A stretch of 64,000 bases of DNA from Sphingomonas sp. (GCF_019749955.1 NZ_JAIEPC010000008.1:147582-211581); one strand, 5' to 3'; positions 54,963 through 63,894 are shown, counted from the stretch's first letter. The notes: a model not told the origin generated them from the letters alone. Numbers and translations are program-made.

Positions 54963-55085
54963 CAGATTACTCCTTGGGACCACGACCGATGCGTGGGCCA
55001 GTCATTCCTATGTCGGAAGGCTGTGGCCCGGCATCAAGCACTTGAAATCGAGTTTCCGCCGCGCGGACTCCAGACGGCCCGGCGC

Positions 55086-55286
55086 TCACCGCTTGAAAAG
55101 CTGATCGGCGACGGCGCGGTGGCTGACCGCGCGCGCCATATGGGTGCGCGTTCGGGCGATCTCCGCCTCCAGCGCGGCAATGCGGCCTTCGAGTTCGCGC
55201 ACCGACAAGGGATCGAGGTCCTGCTTGCCCAGCAGCCCCACCGGATCGCCAGCCCGAGGCGGCGGTGCGATGTCGTCGGTATCCAT
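55086..55286 (-). CDS. DUF1192 family small protein
   Basis: A 66-residue cytosolic protein. After a disordered Pro/Gly start comes the family core DPLSVRELEGRIAALEAEIAR (about 25-45), a short coiled coil, then a basic tail. Function unknown, but it is common in alphaproteobacteria. It is divergent from the quinone oxidoreductase gene. Confidence 0.85.
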   Translation of the reverse strand: MDTDDIAPPPRAGDPVGLLGKQDLDPLSVRELEGRIAALEAEIARTRTHMARAVSHRAVADQLFKR

Positions 55287-55447
55287 TAACGCACATGGTC
55301 ACGCGCGGGCAGAGTCGTGTCAATGGGGCGCGGCGCGATTTAGGCGTGAATTGAGCACCGACGTGCGCGACTTGCCGCACGGGTCACCGCAGAATTTCTG
55401 CTGACTTATGCGCACGCACCCGGCTAAGAAGCGGGTTGGGGGACCAG

Positions 55448-56449
55448 ATGACGGCAATACCCGAAATGATGACCGCAATCGATCCGGTGACGCCGTGCGC
55501 GGCCGAGGCGCTGGTGCTGGTCGAGCGCCAGGTGCCGGTGCCCGGTGCAGGCGAAGTCCTGATCAAGGTTGCCGCTGCCGGGGTCAATCGCCCCGATGTG
55601 CTTCAGCGCAAGGGGCAATATCCGATGCCGCCGGGCGCGCCGTCGATCCTGGGGCTGGAGGTTGCGGGCACGATCGTGGCGCTGGGTGAGGGCGTCGAGG
55701 CCGATCTGCTCGGCCAGCCGGTGTGTGCGCTGCTCGGCGGCGGCGGCTATGCCGAGTTTGTCGCAGCACCCATCGGCCAGTGCCTGCCGGTGCCCGAGGC
55801 ACTGACGATGATCGAAGCCGCCGCGATTCCCGAAACGCTGTTCACCGTGTGGACCAATTTGTTCGAGCGCGCCTATGCGGTCGAGGGCGATACCGTGCTC
55901 GTGCATGGCGGCACCAGCGGCATCGGCACGATGGCGATTGCGCTGGGGGCGCTGTTTGGTCTGACCGTCATTGTCACGGCAGGGTCGGACGATAAATGCG
56001 CCGCCGCGCTCAAGCTCGGCGCAGCGCATGCGATCAACTACCGGACCGAGGATTTTGTCGCGCGGGTGCGCGAGATCACCGGCGGGCAGGGGTGCCAGGC
56101 GGTGCTCGACATGGTCGGCGGCGATTATGTGCCGCGCAACCTCCAGTGCCTCGCCGATGACGGGCGCCATGTGTCGATCGCGGTGCAGGCCGGGCTGATG
56201 GCGACGATCCCGATCTTTGAGGTGATGCGTCGGCGGCTGACCTTGACCGGATCGACGCTGCGCCCGCGCGACGTGTCGTTCAAGACGATGGTCGCCGACG
56301 AACTCGCGCGTATGGTGTGGCCGCTCGTCGCCGAGGGCAGGCTGAAGCCGGTGATCGACATGACCTTCCCGCTCGCCGAAGCGGGCGCGGCGCATGCACG
56401 GATGGAAGGCGGCGATCATATCGGCAAGATCGTACTGACGCTGGACTAA
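55448..56449 (+). CDS. NAD(P)H-quinone oxidoreductase, zinc-independent MDR family
   Basis: A 333-residue quinone reductase of the medium-chain dehydrogenase family. The Rossmann loop reads VLVHGGTSGIGTMAI (about 150-164), with no zinc-binding Cys cluster, as in QOR/PIG3 type enzymes. The N-terminal GroES-like domain has GVNRPDVLQRKG. The final 18 codons (56390-56444) are repeated almost identically at 58936-58990. ATG at 55448 was chosen. Confidence 0.9.
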   Translation: MTAIPEMMTAIDPVTPCAAEALVLVERQVPVPGAGEVLIKVAAAGVNRPDVLQRKGQYPMPPGAPSILGLEVAGTIVALGEGVEADLLGQPVCALLGGGGYAEFVAAPIGQCLPVPEALTMIEAAAIPETLFTVWTNLFERAYAVEGDTVLVHGGTSGIGTMAIALGALFGLTVIVTAGSDDKCAAALKLGAAHAINYRTEDFVARVREITGGQGCQAVLDMVGGDYVPRNLQCLADDGRHVSIAVQAGLMATIPIFEVMRRRLTLTGSTLRPRDVSFKTMVADELARMVWPLVAEGRLKPVIDMTFPLAEAGAAHARMEGGDHIGKIVLTLD

Positions 56450-56546
56450 ACCCCGCGCGCGCCGCCGAAAATCGGCAGCGGCCATCCGATTTCGCTAGAT
56501 GCGGGTCGCAACGCCCTGTAATAATCTCTGTGTCAGGAGAACTACC

Positions 56547-57176
56547 GTGTTTGCCTTGCTGGGCGCGCCGCAGAGCGTTGCCTTTGTCTCCGCACTCGTT
56601 CTGATGGTGTTGATCGGACTGGTGCAGTTGGTTGGCCTGGGTGGCGACTTTGGCGCCGATGCCCATGTCGATTCCGACGTCCATATCGATGGCGGTACTG
56701 ATCTTCTGGGGTGGTTGGGCTTCGGCCGGGTGCCGCTGATGGCGCTGCTGGTGTTGTTCCTTGGGATCTTTGGCAGCACGGGGCTGATCGTCGAGCAACT
56801 TAGTCATGACATTTTCGGGGCGCTGTTGTCGCCGCTGTTCGCGGTACCGGGCGCATTGGCAACGAGTCTGCCGCTCACGGGGCTTGGCGCGCGGCTGCTC
56901 GCGCGCGTGCTGCCGCGCGACGAGACGACCGCCGTGTCGCTCGATTCGCTCGTCGGTGAATATGCCCGGATCGTCACCGGGCGCGCCGCAGCAGGATCGC
57001 CAGCGCGCGCACGGGTGGAAGATATCCACGGCCAAGCGCATTTTGTGATGGTCGAGCCCAATATGCCCGACCAGATTTTCGAGGAGGGCGAAGCGATCCT
57101 TCTCGTGCGACGCGAGGACAATCTGTTCCGCGCCATTTCCCGCGGTGATCATCGCTTGCCGCATATCGGAGTGTAA
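56547..57176 (+). CDS. yqiJ: YqiJ-like membrane protein (NfeD-related partner of flotillin)
   Basis: A 209-residue membrane protein: hydrophobic segments at about 12-34, 60-85 and 95-115, then a C-terminal OB-fold-like domain (about 135-205, VGEYARIVTGRAAAGSPARA). This is the YqiJ/DUF1449 type that accompanies YqiK flotillins. GTG at 56547 follows AGGAGA by seven bases. yqiK starts six bases after the stop. Confidence 0.88.
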   Translation: MFALLGAPQSVAFVSALVLMVLIGLVQLVGLGGDFGADAHVDSDVHIDGGTDLLGWLGFGRVPLMALLVLFLGIFGSTGLIVEQLSHDIFGALLSPLFAVPGALATSLPLTGLGARLLARVLPRDETTAVSLDSLVGEYARIVTGRAAAGSPARARVEDIHGQAHFVMVEPNMPDQIFEEGEAILLVRREDNLFRAISRGDHRLPHIGV

Positions 57177-57182
57177 AATTCG

Positions 57183-58865
57183 ATGAACGACCTCGTTCCG
57201 CAGGGCGGCTGGGTGCTGCCATATGTCGTTTTTCCAGGGATCGGCCTGGTTGCCCTGCTGATCATCGGCCTGATGCTCGCGCGGCTGTACAAGCGCGCGT
57301 CAAAGGAAGTCGGCTTTGTGCGCACCGGATTCGGCGGCGAAAAGGTCGTCATCAACGGCGGCGCGCTGGTGTTGCCGGTGTTTCATGAAACGATGCCGGT
57401 CAACCTCAACACCGTGCGGCTCGCCGTCGAGCGCAAGAACACCGATGCGCTGATCACCTTCGACCGGTTGCGGATCGACGTGAAGGCCGAATTCTACGTC
57501 CGGGTGAAGCCCGACGCGCAGTCGATCGCGACCGCTGCCCAGACGCTCGGCATGCGGACGATGCACCCCGATGCGCTGAAGGAGCTGGTCGAGGGCAAGT
57601 TCGTCGATGCGCTGCGTTCGGTCGCCGCCGGCATGACGATGGCGCAACTGCACGAACAGCGCAGCGAATTCGTGCAGAAGGTGCAGCAGGCCTCCTCGGT
57701 CGATCTGGCGATGAACGGGCTGGAACTGGAGAGCGTGTCGCTCACGGGGCTCGACCAGACCTCGATCGAGCATTTCAATGCCAACAACGCCTTTGACGCC
57801 GAAGGTCTGACGAAGCTGACCGAGCAGATCGAACTGCGCAAGAAAGCGCGCAACGATATTGAGCAGGACACGCGCGTGCAAATTGAGACCAAGAATCTGG
57901 AAGCCTCGCGCCAGAGCTTCCTGATCGGTCGCGACACCGAATTTGCGCGGCTCGAGCAGGAGCGTGAGATTGAGATGAAGCGCGCGGCGCAGGCGTCCGA
58001 AGTCGCGCGCGAGCAATCGCTGCGCCAGCAGGAGTCCGAGCAGGCAAGGATCGAAGCCAAGAAGCAGATCGACAGCCAGCAGATCGAGGCCGATCGCGCC
58101 GTGAAGGAAGCGCAGATCGCGCAGGCTCAGGCGCTCGAACTCGCGCGGCAGGAACAGCAGATCGCGGTCCAGAACAAGAGCCGCGAGGAAAGTCAGGCGC
58201 GGGCCGAAGCCGATGGCGCCCGCGCCAAGGCAGTGGCGGCCGAGGAGCAAGTCGGCACCGCGCGCGAAACCGAGATCGCCGAACGTCAGAAGCGGATCGA
58301 ACTGATCGATGCCGCGCGCGAAGCCGAACGTGCCGCAATCGGGATCAAGGTCCAGGCAGAGGCGGAAATGCAGGCTGCTGCCAACCGGGCGGAGGCGATG
58401 CGGCTGGCCGCCGAGGGCGATGCTGAAGCCGTCAAGCTGAAGGCGGAGGCCGACCGCGTTCGCTTCGAGGTCGAAGCGGCGGGACAACGCGCGGTCAACG
58501 AAGCGGCGAATATCCTGTCGTCGGAAACCATGTCGCTCCAGGCCAAGCTCGCGCTGCTCAAAATCCTGCCTGAGGTGATCCGCGAGGCGGCCAAACCGAT
58601 GGAAGCGATCGACAGCATCAAGATTGTCCAGGTCGAGGGGCTCAACGGGCAGGGCAATGGTGGCGGCCACGATGGCGGGGATCATAATCTCGCCAATTCA
58701 GCGGTGTCGGCGGCGCTACGCTACCGCGCGCAAGCGCCGCTGATCGACGGGCTGATGAAGGAATTGGGGCTCGACGGCGCGTCGCTCGATTCGCTGACCA
58801 AGGCGGTGTCGATGCCGCAGGCTGTCCTTCCGGCCGCGCCGCCCAAAGAAGGGGACGGCGAATGA
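57183..58865 (+). CDS. yqiK: YqiK flotillin-family protein
   Basis: A 560-residue bacterial flotillin. An N-terminal membrane helix (about 12-34) anchors the SPFH domain (about 35-200); residues about 210-480 form a long Glu/Ala/Gln/Arg-rich coiled coil; the C-terminal part has a short Gly/His/Asp-rich segment (GNGGGHDGGDH) and a helical end. Flotillins organise membrane microdomains and often pair with NfeD-like proteins, here YqiJ. The stop overlaps the start of the chimeric remnant (ATGA). Confidence 0.92.
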   Translation: MNDLVPQGGWVLPYVVFPGIGLVALLIIGLMLARLYKRASKEVGFVRTGFGGEKVVINGGALVLPVFHETMPVNLNTVRLAVERKNTDALITFDRLRIDVKAEFYVRVKPDAQSIATAAQTLGMRTMHPDALKELVEGKFVDALRSVAAGMTMAQLHEQRSEFVQKVQQASSVDLAMNGLELESVSLTGLDQTSIEHFNANNAFDAEGLTKLTEQIELRKKARNDIEQDTRVQIETKNLEASRQSFLIGRDTEFARLEQEREIEMKRAAQASEVAREQSLRQQESEQARIEAKKQIDSQQIEADRAVKEAQIAQAQALELARQEQQIAVQNKSREESQARAEADGARAKAVAAEEQVGTARETEIAERQKRIELIDAAREAERAAIGIKVQAEAEMQAAANRAEAMRLAAEGDAEAVKLKAEADRVRFEVEAAGQRAVNEAANILSSETMSLQAKLALLKILPEVIREAAKPMEAIDSIKIVQVEGLNGQGNGGGHDGGDHNLANSAVSAALRYRAQAPLIDGLMKELGLDGASLDSLTKAVSMPQAVLPAAPPKEGDGE

Positions 58866-58993
58866 CCGCGACCGACATCCTTCACGAACATGCCGCGTCG
58901 GGAAACTGCTAAGCGATCTGCCTGACCGCCGCGCATGCGCGGATGGAAGGCGGCGATCATATCGGCAAGATCGTGCTGACGCTGGGCGGCTAG
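58862..58993 (+). pseudogene. chimeric remnant: GST start fused to quinone oxidoreductase end
   Basis: Read in one frame: Met-Thr-Ala-Thr-Asp then ILHEHAASGNC, a stop (TAA, 58910-58912), AICLTAAH, then ARMEGGDHIGKIVLTLGG and TAG. The first 28 codons match the start of the intact GST at 59878 (ILHEYAPSGNCYKIRLTAAH), where TAC has become TAA. The rest matches the last codons of the quinone oxidoreductase at 56390-56444 (53 of 55 bases). The junction is at GCCGCGCAT, present in near-identical form in both genes. The ATG overlaps the yqiK stop, so a GST was once coupled to yqiK. Confidence 0.88.
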
Positions 58994-59418
58994 CGGAACA
59001 GCCTTTTGTCCCACGGCCATAGGCTTTTGGCGATGATGCTGATGCGGGCAGCATCGGGGTGTGCGGGGTTAATCAGCAGGTTGCGCCCATGCGGTGCGAC
59101 GGCTGAAGGGACGCTGGCAAGGGCGGTCTGACCCCGGCTTAGCCAGTTCATCCCCCAACTGCGGCTTTCGCCCAGCGCCGGCGCAACATCGCCGCGCCAA
59201 TGCGCGACCGCAATGTCATCGGGCGCTTCGATCCGCAGGAGTTGATAGGGTTGCGGCAAGGTGATCCGTCCGATGCGCACGAGCGATTCGAGGATCGCCA
59301 GCGCGCTGGCGTCGGCGGCATAGACGATTGGCTGGCCCATTTCGTGCCACCGCCCGTTCGCGAAAAGACCCCCTTGGCCGTCGAGCGAGGCGAAGTCAGA
59401 GATGCGCCACAGCAGCAA
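58990..59418 (-). CDS. RES-domain toxin, NAD+ phosphorylase family
   Basis: A 142-residue RES toxin. The family's key residues are present: Arg5, Tyr33, Glu44 and Asn117 (RNLLINPAHPDA). Characterised RES toxins deplete NAD+. Its stop shares CTAG with the stop of the chimeric remnant on the other strand. It follows the antitoxin gene by five bases, as in a standard operon. Confidence 0.9.
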   Translation of the reverse strand: MLLWRISDFASLDGQGGLFANGRWHEMGQPIVYAADASALAILESLVRIGRITLPQPYQLLRIEAPDDIAVAHWRGDVAPALGESRSWGMNWLSRGQTALASVPSAVAPHGRNLLINPAHPDAARISIIAKSLWPWDKRLFR

Positions 59419-59423
59419 GCTGA

Positions 59424-59831
59424 TCAGGCGAAGAAGCCGTGCCGCATCTGCAGCACATAGTCCTCGACCGCGCGCGCACCGACATCGGTCTTCATCAGAT
59501 CGAGCGGTGCCTGATCGTCGAGTTGCGCCTTCGGTTCGCCAAGCCAGCGCATCGCCTCCGCCCGGTCGCCAAATATCTCGGTCGCCAGCCCGAGCACCGT
59601 TACCAGCCGCGCGAGGCGGTCGCTCTCGCGGGGGGAAAGCGGTGTCCCCTCCTTCAATCGCCGATCAAGTGTACGACGCGCGCCGACTGCGCGGGCGACA
59701 TCGGCCAGCGTCATCGACCGATCGGCGACGAGATCGCGCAGTGCCGATACCGGCAGTCCCCTGGCGACCGCGCGCGCTCGATCGAGTGGCGAGGCCGATG
59801 CGAACTTGTCGAGCGAGAATGACGTTGCCAT
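59424..59831 (-). CDS. Xre/MbcA/ParS-type antitoxin
   Basis: The 135-residue partner of the RES toxin. An N-terminal helix-turn-helix-like region (about 25-60, MTLADVARAVGARRTLDRRL) precedes the ParS/MbcA toxin-binding C-terminal domain ending in WLGEPKAQLDDQAPLDLMKTDVGARAVEDYVLQ pattern, the hallmark of antitoxins of RES toxins. The upstream region up to the divergent GST is short (46 bases), so the antitoxin may regulate both genes. Start at 59831 is chosen; ATG 59858 upstream is possible. Confidence 0.88.
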   Translation of the reverse strand: MATSFSLDKFASASPLDRARAVARGLPVSALRDLVADRSMTLADVARAVGARRTLDRRLKEGTPLSPRESDRLARLVTVLGLATEIFGDRAEAMRWLGEPKAQLDDQAPLDLMKTDVGARAVEDYVLQMRHGFFA

Positions 59832-59877
59832 ATGGCCAATATAGCCTAGCCAAATGGCCATCGCAAGGAGTGCCCCT

Positions 59878-60498
59878 GTGTCCCTGCCAATCCTCCACGA
59901 ATATGCCCCATCCGGCAATTGCTACAAGATCCGGCTCACCGCCGCGCATCTCGGCACTCCGATCGAGCGGCGGGCCTATGACATTATTGCCGGCGAGACC
60001 CGCACGCCGGCATTCCTGCGCGATGTGAACGCCAATGGCCGCATCCCGGTGCTTCAGATCGGCGACCAATTTCTGCCCGAAAGCAATGCCGCGTGCGTCT
60101 ATCTCGCGCATGGATCGACGTTGATCCCGACCGATCGGTTCGATCACGCCGACATGCTGCGCTGGATGTTCTGGGAGCAATACAACCACGAGCCCAATGT
60201 CGCGACCTTGCGCTTCTGGTTCGCGTTCGTCGGCGCGGACAATCTGACCGAGGCGCAAAAGGGTCAGGTGATGGCCAAGCAGGTCGCCGGCATGGCCGCA
60301 CTCAAGCTGATGGACGACCAGCTTGCCCGCACGCCGTTCCTGGTCGGCGAGGCGCTGACGCTCGCCGATATTGCGCTCTATGCTTACACCCATGTTGCCG
60401 AGGAAGGCGGCGCCTTCTCGCTCGCGCCCTATCCCAATGTGCTGGCGTGGCTGGCGCGCGTCGCGGCGCTGCCGGGGCATGTCGCGATTACCGATTGA
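59878..60498 (+). CDS. glutathione S-transferase family protein
   Basis: A 206-residue GST: thioredoxin-like N-terminal domain with SGNCYKIRL (cis-Pro region GRIPVLQIGD, then ESNAACVYLA) and an all-helical C-terminal domain with the N-capping motif LTLADIALYAYTH. GTG at 59878 is chosen because AAGGAG lies seven bases before it; ATG 59854 is upstream. It is divergent from the antitoxin gene, and its first 25 codons resemble the remnant after yqiK, so it belongs to the same locus. Confidence 0.9.
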   Translation: MSLPILHEYAPSGNCYKIRLTAAHLGTPIERRAYDIIAGETRTPAFLRDVNANGRIPVLQIGDQFLPESNAACVYLAHGSTLIPTDRFDHADMLRWMFWEQYNHEPNVATLRFWFAFVGADNLTEAQKGQVMAKQVAGMAALKLMDDQLARTPFLVGEALTLADIALYAYTHVAEEGGAFSLAPYPNVLAWLARVAALPGHVAITD

Positions 60499-60588
60499 GG
60501 CGTTTTGGCGTTCAACCCACGATTCAAACTGTAACATAAACCCGCCATAGCGGTCCGATCAACTTGGTTCGGCGTGCAGGGAATGGGC

Positions 60589-61485
60589 ATGAAGATCGCA
60601 CAAGTCGTTGATGCAGGTCTGGGAGAATTGGCGGACTTCGCGCAGTCCAATCCGTCGATCCCCGAACGTCAGCACACCGAACGGCGCAAGTATCGCACGA
60701 TCTGGATTTCGGACATCCACCTCGGCACGCGCGGCTGCAATGCCGACATGCTGATCGACTTCCTTGATCATGTCGACAGCGAGACGATGTATCTGGTCGG
60801 CGACATCATCGATGGCTGGCGGCTGAAGAAGAAATTCTACTGGCCCGCCGCGCATAACGACATCGTCTGGCGGCTGCTCAAGCGCGCCAAGCGCGGCACG
60901 CGGATGATCTACATCCCCGGCAATCACGACGAGATTTTCCGCCAGTTTTCCGGCCTTGATTTCGGCGGGGTCGCGATCCGGCGCAAGGCGATCCATGAAA
61001 CCGCTGACGGGCGCCGGTTGCTGGTGCTGCACGGCGACGAATTTGACGCGATCACGCTCGCGCATAAGTGGCTCGCACATGTCGGCGATTTCGCTTATAA
61101 CACGCTCATGGCCGCCAATGTCTGGGTCAACGGCGTTCGCCGCGCGTTCAACATGCCGTATTGGTCGCTGTCGAAGCATGCCAAGGCGCGCGTGAAGAAC
61201 GCCGTGGAATTCATCTCCAATTATGAGGAGGTGGTGGCGCAGGCAGCGGGTGCGCGCGGGGTCGATGGGGTCGTGTGCGGCCATATCCACACCGCCGAGT
61301 TCCGCACGATCGGCGGCATTGAATATTATAACGACGGCGATTGGGTGGAAGGCTGCACCGCGCTCGTTGAACATTTTGACGGCCGGATGGAGATTTTGCA
61401 CTGGGCCGACGAAATGGCGGTACGCGCGCTCGCCGAGCGCGAGCACGCCGCGCCCCTCTCCGATATGCCCGCACTGGCGGCATAG
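60589..61485 (+). CDS. UDP-2,3-diacylglucosamine diphosphatase-like metallophosphoesterase
   Basis: A 298-residue calcineurin-type phosphoesterase of the LpxH-like group with ISDIHLGTRG, VGDIIDGWRL, GNHDEI, HGDEFD and GHIHTAE. These residues bind a two-metal centre. The true substrate may be UDP-diacylglucosamine or another nucleotide-sugar lipid. ATG at 60589 has AGGGA seven bases upstream; GTG 60574 and ATG 60583 are in frame. The stop overlaps the next start (TAGTG). Confidence 0.85.
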   Translation: MKIAQVVDAGLGELADFAQSNPSIPERQHTERRKYRTIWISDIHLGTRGCNADMLIDFLDHVDSETMYLVGDIIDGWRLKKKFYWPAAHNDIVWRLLKRAKRGTRMIYIPGNHDEIFRQFSGLDFGGVAIRRKAIHETADGRRLLVLHGDEFDAITLAHKWLAHVGDFAYNTLMAANVWVNGVRRAFNMPYWSLSKHAKARVKNAVEFISNYEEVVAQAAGARGVDGVVCGHIHTAEFRTIGGIEYYNDGDWVEGCTALVEHFDGRMEILHWADEMAVRALAEREHAAPLSDMPALAA

Positions 61486-62525
61486 TGCGGATCGCGATCG
61501 TCACCGACGCTTGGAGCCCCCAAGTGAACGGCGTCGTCCGCACGCTGCAATCGGTGCGCGCCGAGCTTGAGCGGCAGGGGCATGAAGTGCTCGTGATTTC
61601 GCCTGAGCGCTTCTATTCGATGCCGTGCCCGACCTACCCCGAAATCCGGCTGGCTTTCGCGCGCACGGCGGCTGTCGGCAAGATGCTCGCCGATTTCCGC
61701 CCGAACGCGATCCACCTCGCGACCGAAGGGCCGGTGTGTCTGGCCGCGCGGCGTTGGTGCCTGGCGCGCGGTTTTCCGTTCACCACCGCCTATCACACGC
61801 AATTCCCCGATTATGTGTCGGCGCGCATCGGCATCGATCCGGGCTGGATCTGGCGCTACATCACCTGGTTCCACTGGCCCGCGCAGGCAGTGCTCGCCTC
61901 CACCCCGTCGATCGCGGACGCTTTGCGCCAGCATGGCCTAACCAAGATCAAGCATTGGGGGCGCGGCGTCGACCTGGCGACCTTCGGCCCCGATGTGACA
62001 CCCGATCCGGCGATCCGCGCGCTGGCTGACAGCTGTGGCGGGCCGATCCAGCTGTACGTCGGCCGCGTCGCGATCGAGAAGAATATCGAGGCATTTCTCG
62101 AAAGCGCGCATCCCGGCGCCAAGGTGATCGTCGGCGATGGGCCCGCGCGCACCTCGCTTGAGGCGAAGTATCCTGAGGTCCATTTCCTCGGCCCCAAATT
62201 CGGGCATGATCTCGCCGCGGCCTATGCCGCCGCCGATGTCTTCGTCTTCCCCAGCAAGACCGACACCTTCGGGCTGGTGATGATCGAGGCGCTCGCATCG
62301 GGCGTGCCGGTGGCCGCCTTCCCGGTCACGGGGCCGATCGACGTGTTGAAGGACGGCGTCGGTGTGATGGACGCCGATCTGACCACCGCGATCGGCGCCG
62401 CGCTGAAGCTCGATCGCAAGGCCTGCGCCGATTACGGCAAGGGCTTCACCTGGGAAGCGAGCGCGCGGCAATTCCTCGAAGCGCTCGCACCCGTCGGGCT
62501 GGAGAGCGAGCGCCAGGCGGCGTGA
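61485..62525 (+). CDS. GT4-family glycosyltransferase
   Basis: A 346-residue GT-B enzyme: N-terminal acceptor side with IVTDAWSPQVNGVVRT, C-terminal donor side with VFPSKTDTFGLVMIEALASGVPVAA (Glu-x7-Glu pattern). The ending resembles the alpha-mannosyltransferase or MgtA-like lipid glycosyltransferases. GTG start shared with the previous stop; its own end overlaps the following phosphoesterase (GTGA), so the three genes form one coupled operon. Confidence 0.88.
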   Translation: MRIAIVTDAWSPQVNGVVRTLQSVRAELERQGHEVLVISPERFYSMPCPTYPEIRLAFARTAAVGKMLADFRPNAIHLATEGPVCLAARRWCLARGFPFTTAYHTQFPDYVSARIGIDPGWIWRYITWFHWPAQAVLASTPSIADALRQHGLTKIKHWGRGVDLATFGPDVTPDPAIRALADSCGGPIQLYVGRVAIEKNIEAFLESAHPGAKVIVGDGPARTSLEAKYPEVHFLGPKFGHDLAAAYAAADVFVFPSKTDTFGLVMIEALASGVPVAAFPVTGPIDVLKDGVGVMDADLTTAIGAALKLDRKACADYGKGFTWEASARQFLEALAPVGLESERQAA

Positions 62526-63349
62526 GGATTTTCCTGCGGGTATGCGCCTGGCTGATGCTGGCGGCGGGATTGCTGACGGCATTCATGTACCGCGAGGCAA
62601 CCGCCGATCCGATCGTGCGGCGGCTGAACCTCGCCGTTCCCCTCTGGCCGAGCGATGCGGCACCGCTGCGGATCGTGCTGATGAGCGATCTGCACGTCGC
62701 AGGCCCCGAGACTCCGCCGGAGCGGCTGGCGAGGGTGGTCGCGCAAGTCAACGCGCTTCGGCCCGATCTGGTGCTGATCGCCGGGGACTTCGTGACCGAG
62801 AAGCGCACGGCGACCACGCTCTATGGCGCCGATGCCGCGATTGCGCCGCTGGCCGGTTTGCGCCCGCGGCTCGGCACGGTGGCGGTGATGGGCAATCACG
62901 ACCATTGGCTCGACAGCCGCGCGGTGCATGCCGCGCTGGCCAAGGCGCGCATTAGCGTGCTCGACAATCGCGCGATCCGGGTTGGGCCGCTGGCGATCGG
63001 CGGCGTCGATGATGCGTACACCCACCACGCGGATGTTCCACGCACTGTCGCCGCGCTGAAGCGACTGGGCGGCGTGCCGATCATGCTGAGCCACGGTCCC
63101 GACATCATGCCCGAAGTGCCAGCGTCAGTGCCGCTGGTGCTCGCCGGGCACACGCATTGCGGGCAGATCATGCTGCCGCTGTGGGGGCCGATCACGACCG
63201 CGTCGCGCTTTGGCTTGCGCTATCGCTGCGGGCTGGTGCGCGAGGATGGCAAGCTGCTGGTGGTGACGGCGGGGATCGGCGAGAGCATCCTGCCGTTTCG
63301 CCTCGGCGCGCCGCCCGATTTATGGGTGATCGAAATGCGGGGGCGCTGA
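62522..63349 (+). CDS. membrane-anchored metallophosphoesterase (YkuE/YaeI-like)
   Basis: A 275-residue phosphoesterase with an N-terminal membrane helix (about 5-22) and metal-site motifs SDLHVAG, GDFVTE, GNHDHW, LSHGPD and AGHTHCGQ, complete for a binuclear site. Relatives hydrolyse phosphodiesters or lipid-linked substrates (UDP-diacylglucosamine in YaeI). Begins GTG within the glycosyltransferase stop. The orientation of the soluble domain is not evident from sequence alone. Confidence 0.88.
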   Translation: MRIFLRVCAWLMLAAGLLTAFMYREATADPIVRRLNLAVPLWPSDAAPLRIVLMSDLHVAGPETPPERLARVVAQVNALRPDLVLIAGDFVTEKRTATTLYGADAAIAPLAGLRPRLGTVAVMGNHDHWLDSRAVHAALAKARISVLDNRAIRVGPLAIGGVDDAYTHHADVPRTVAALKRLGGVPIMLSHGPDIMPEVPASVPLVLAGHTHCGQIMLPLWGPITTASRFGLRYRCGLVREDGKLLVVTAGIGESILPFRLGAPPDLWVIEMRGR

Positions 63350-63367
63350 CCGGGGGCTTGCCCGTCA
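63346..63367. terminator. possible hairpin between convergent genes
   Basis: CTGACCGGG, a short loop, then CCCGTCAG, partly overlapping the phosphoesterase stop. There is no T-run, so this is only a weak terminator candidate. Confidence 0.3.
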
Positions 63368-63402
63368 GTGACGTCATCCAGCGCTGAAATTGCACGCCAA
63401 TC

Positions 63403-63894
63403 TCAGATGATCTTGCACTTCTTGAAACCGAAAGCGCGCGCCAAACCGGCGCCCTTCAACCCCTGAGCCAGACGATCGCTGACGAAGAAGGTGTCGTAGA
63501 TCTGCGGATCAACCCAGATATCCGGGCCGACCAGCGCATCGGCATTCACCATCAGCATATTGTCTTGGATCAGATGGGTGCTTGGCATGGCGTGCCGCAT
63601 GAAGCCCTTTGTGATGTGCGGCGTGGGGTCTCTTCCGCCACCCAGGTATGCCTTTTTCACATTGCCGAAGTTCAGGCAGAACCATTCGCCGTTGAAGGGG
63701 GTTCGGCGGTCCTTCTTCAGGACGCGCACCGGGTAAAAGCCGCCCTGTCCCATGTCGAATTGCCGCATCACATCGGCGACCGCCGTCGAGACAATCCAGG
63801 GACCATAGCCCATGAAGATGTGCGGCAACGGCCTGCTCTGATCCAGTCCAGTGATTCCCCAAATCTCGGTTGGAAAATTTTTCGCAGATAGCAC
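63403..63894 (-). CDS. Imm11-like (DUF1629) immunity protein
   Basis: A 163-residue cytosolic protein with family features FPTEIWGITGL, GPWIVSTAVADVMRQFD and a C-terminal VSDRLAQGLKGAGLARAFGFKKC. These match the Imm11/DUF1629 group, thought to be immunity proteins for polymorphic toxins. GTG 63894 is the first start in frame, with a poor ribosome site. A better one (AAGGA, then ATG at 63973) lies in another frame, and the present frame stays open upstream to about 63971, suggesting a frameshift near the 5' end. Whether the gene is broken or uses GTG cannot be decided here. Confidence 0.65.
   Translation of the reverse strand: MLSAKNFPTEIWGITGLDQSRPLPHIFMGYGPWIVSTAVADVMRQFDMGQGGFYPVRVLKKDRRTPFNGEWFCLNFGNVKKAYLGGGRDPTPHITKGFMRHAMPSTHLIQDNMLMVNADALVGPDIWVDPQIYDTFFVSDRLAQGLKGAGLARAFGFKKCKII

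Noticed and set aside
53358..55289. A 643-residue open frame antisense to clpA and DUF1192
   Set aside because: Shadow of clpA; low-complexity product without domains.
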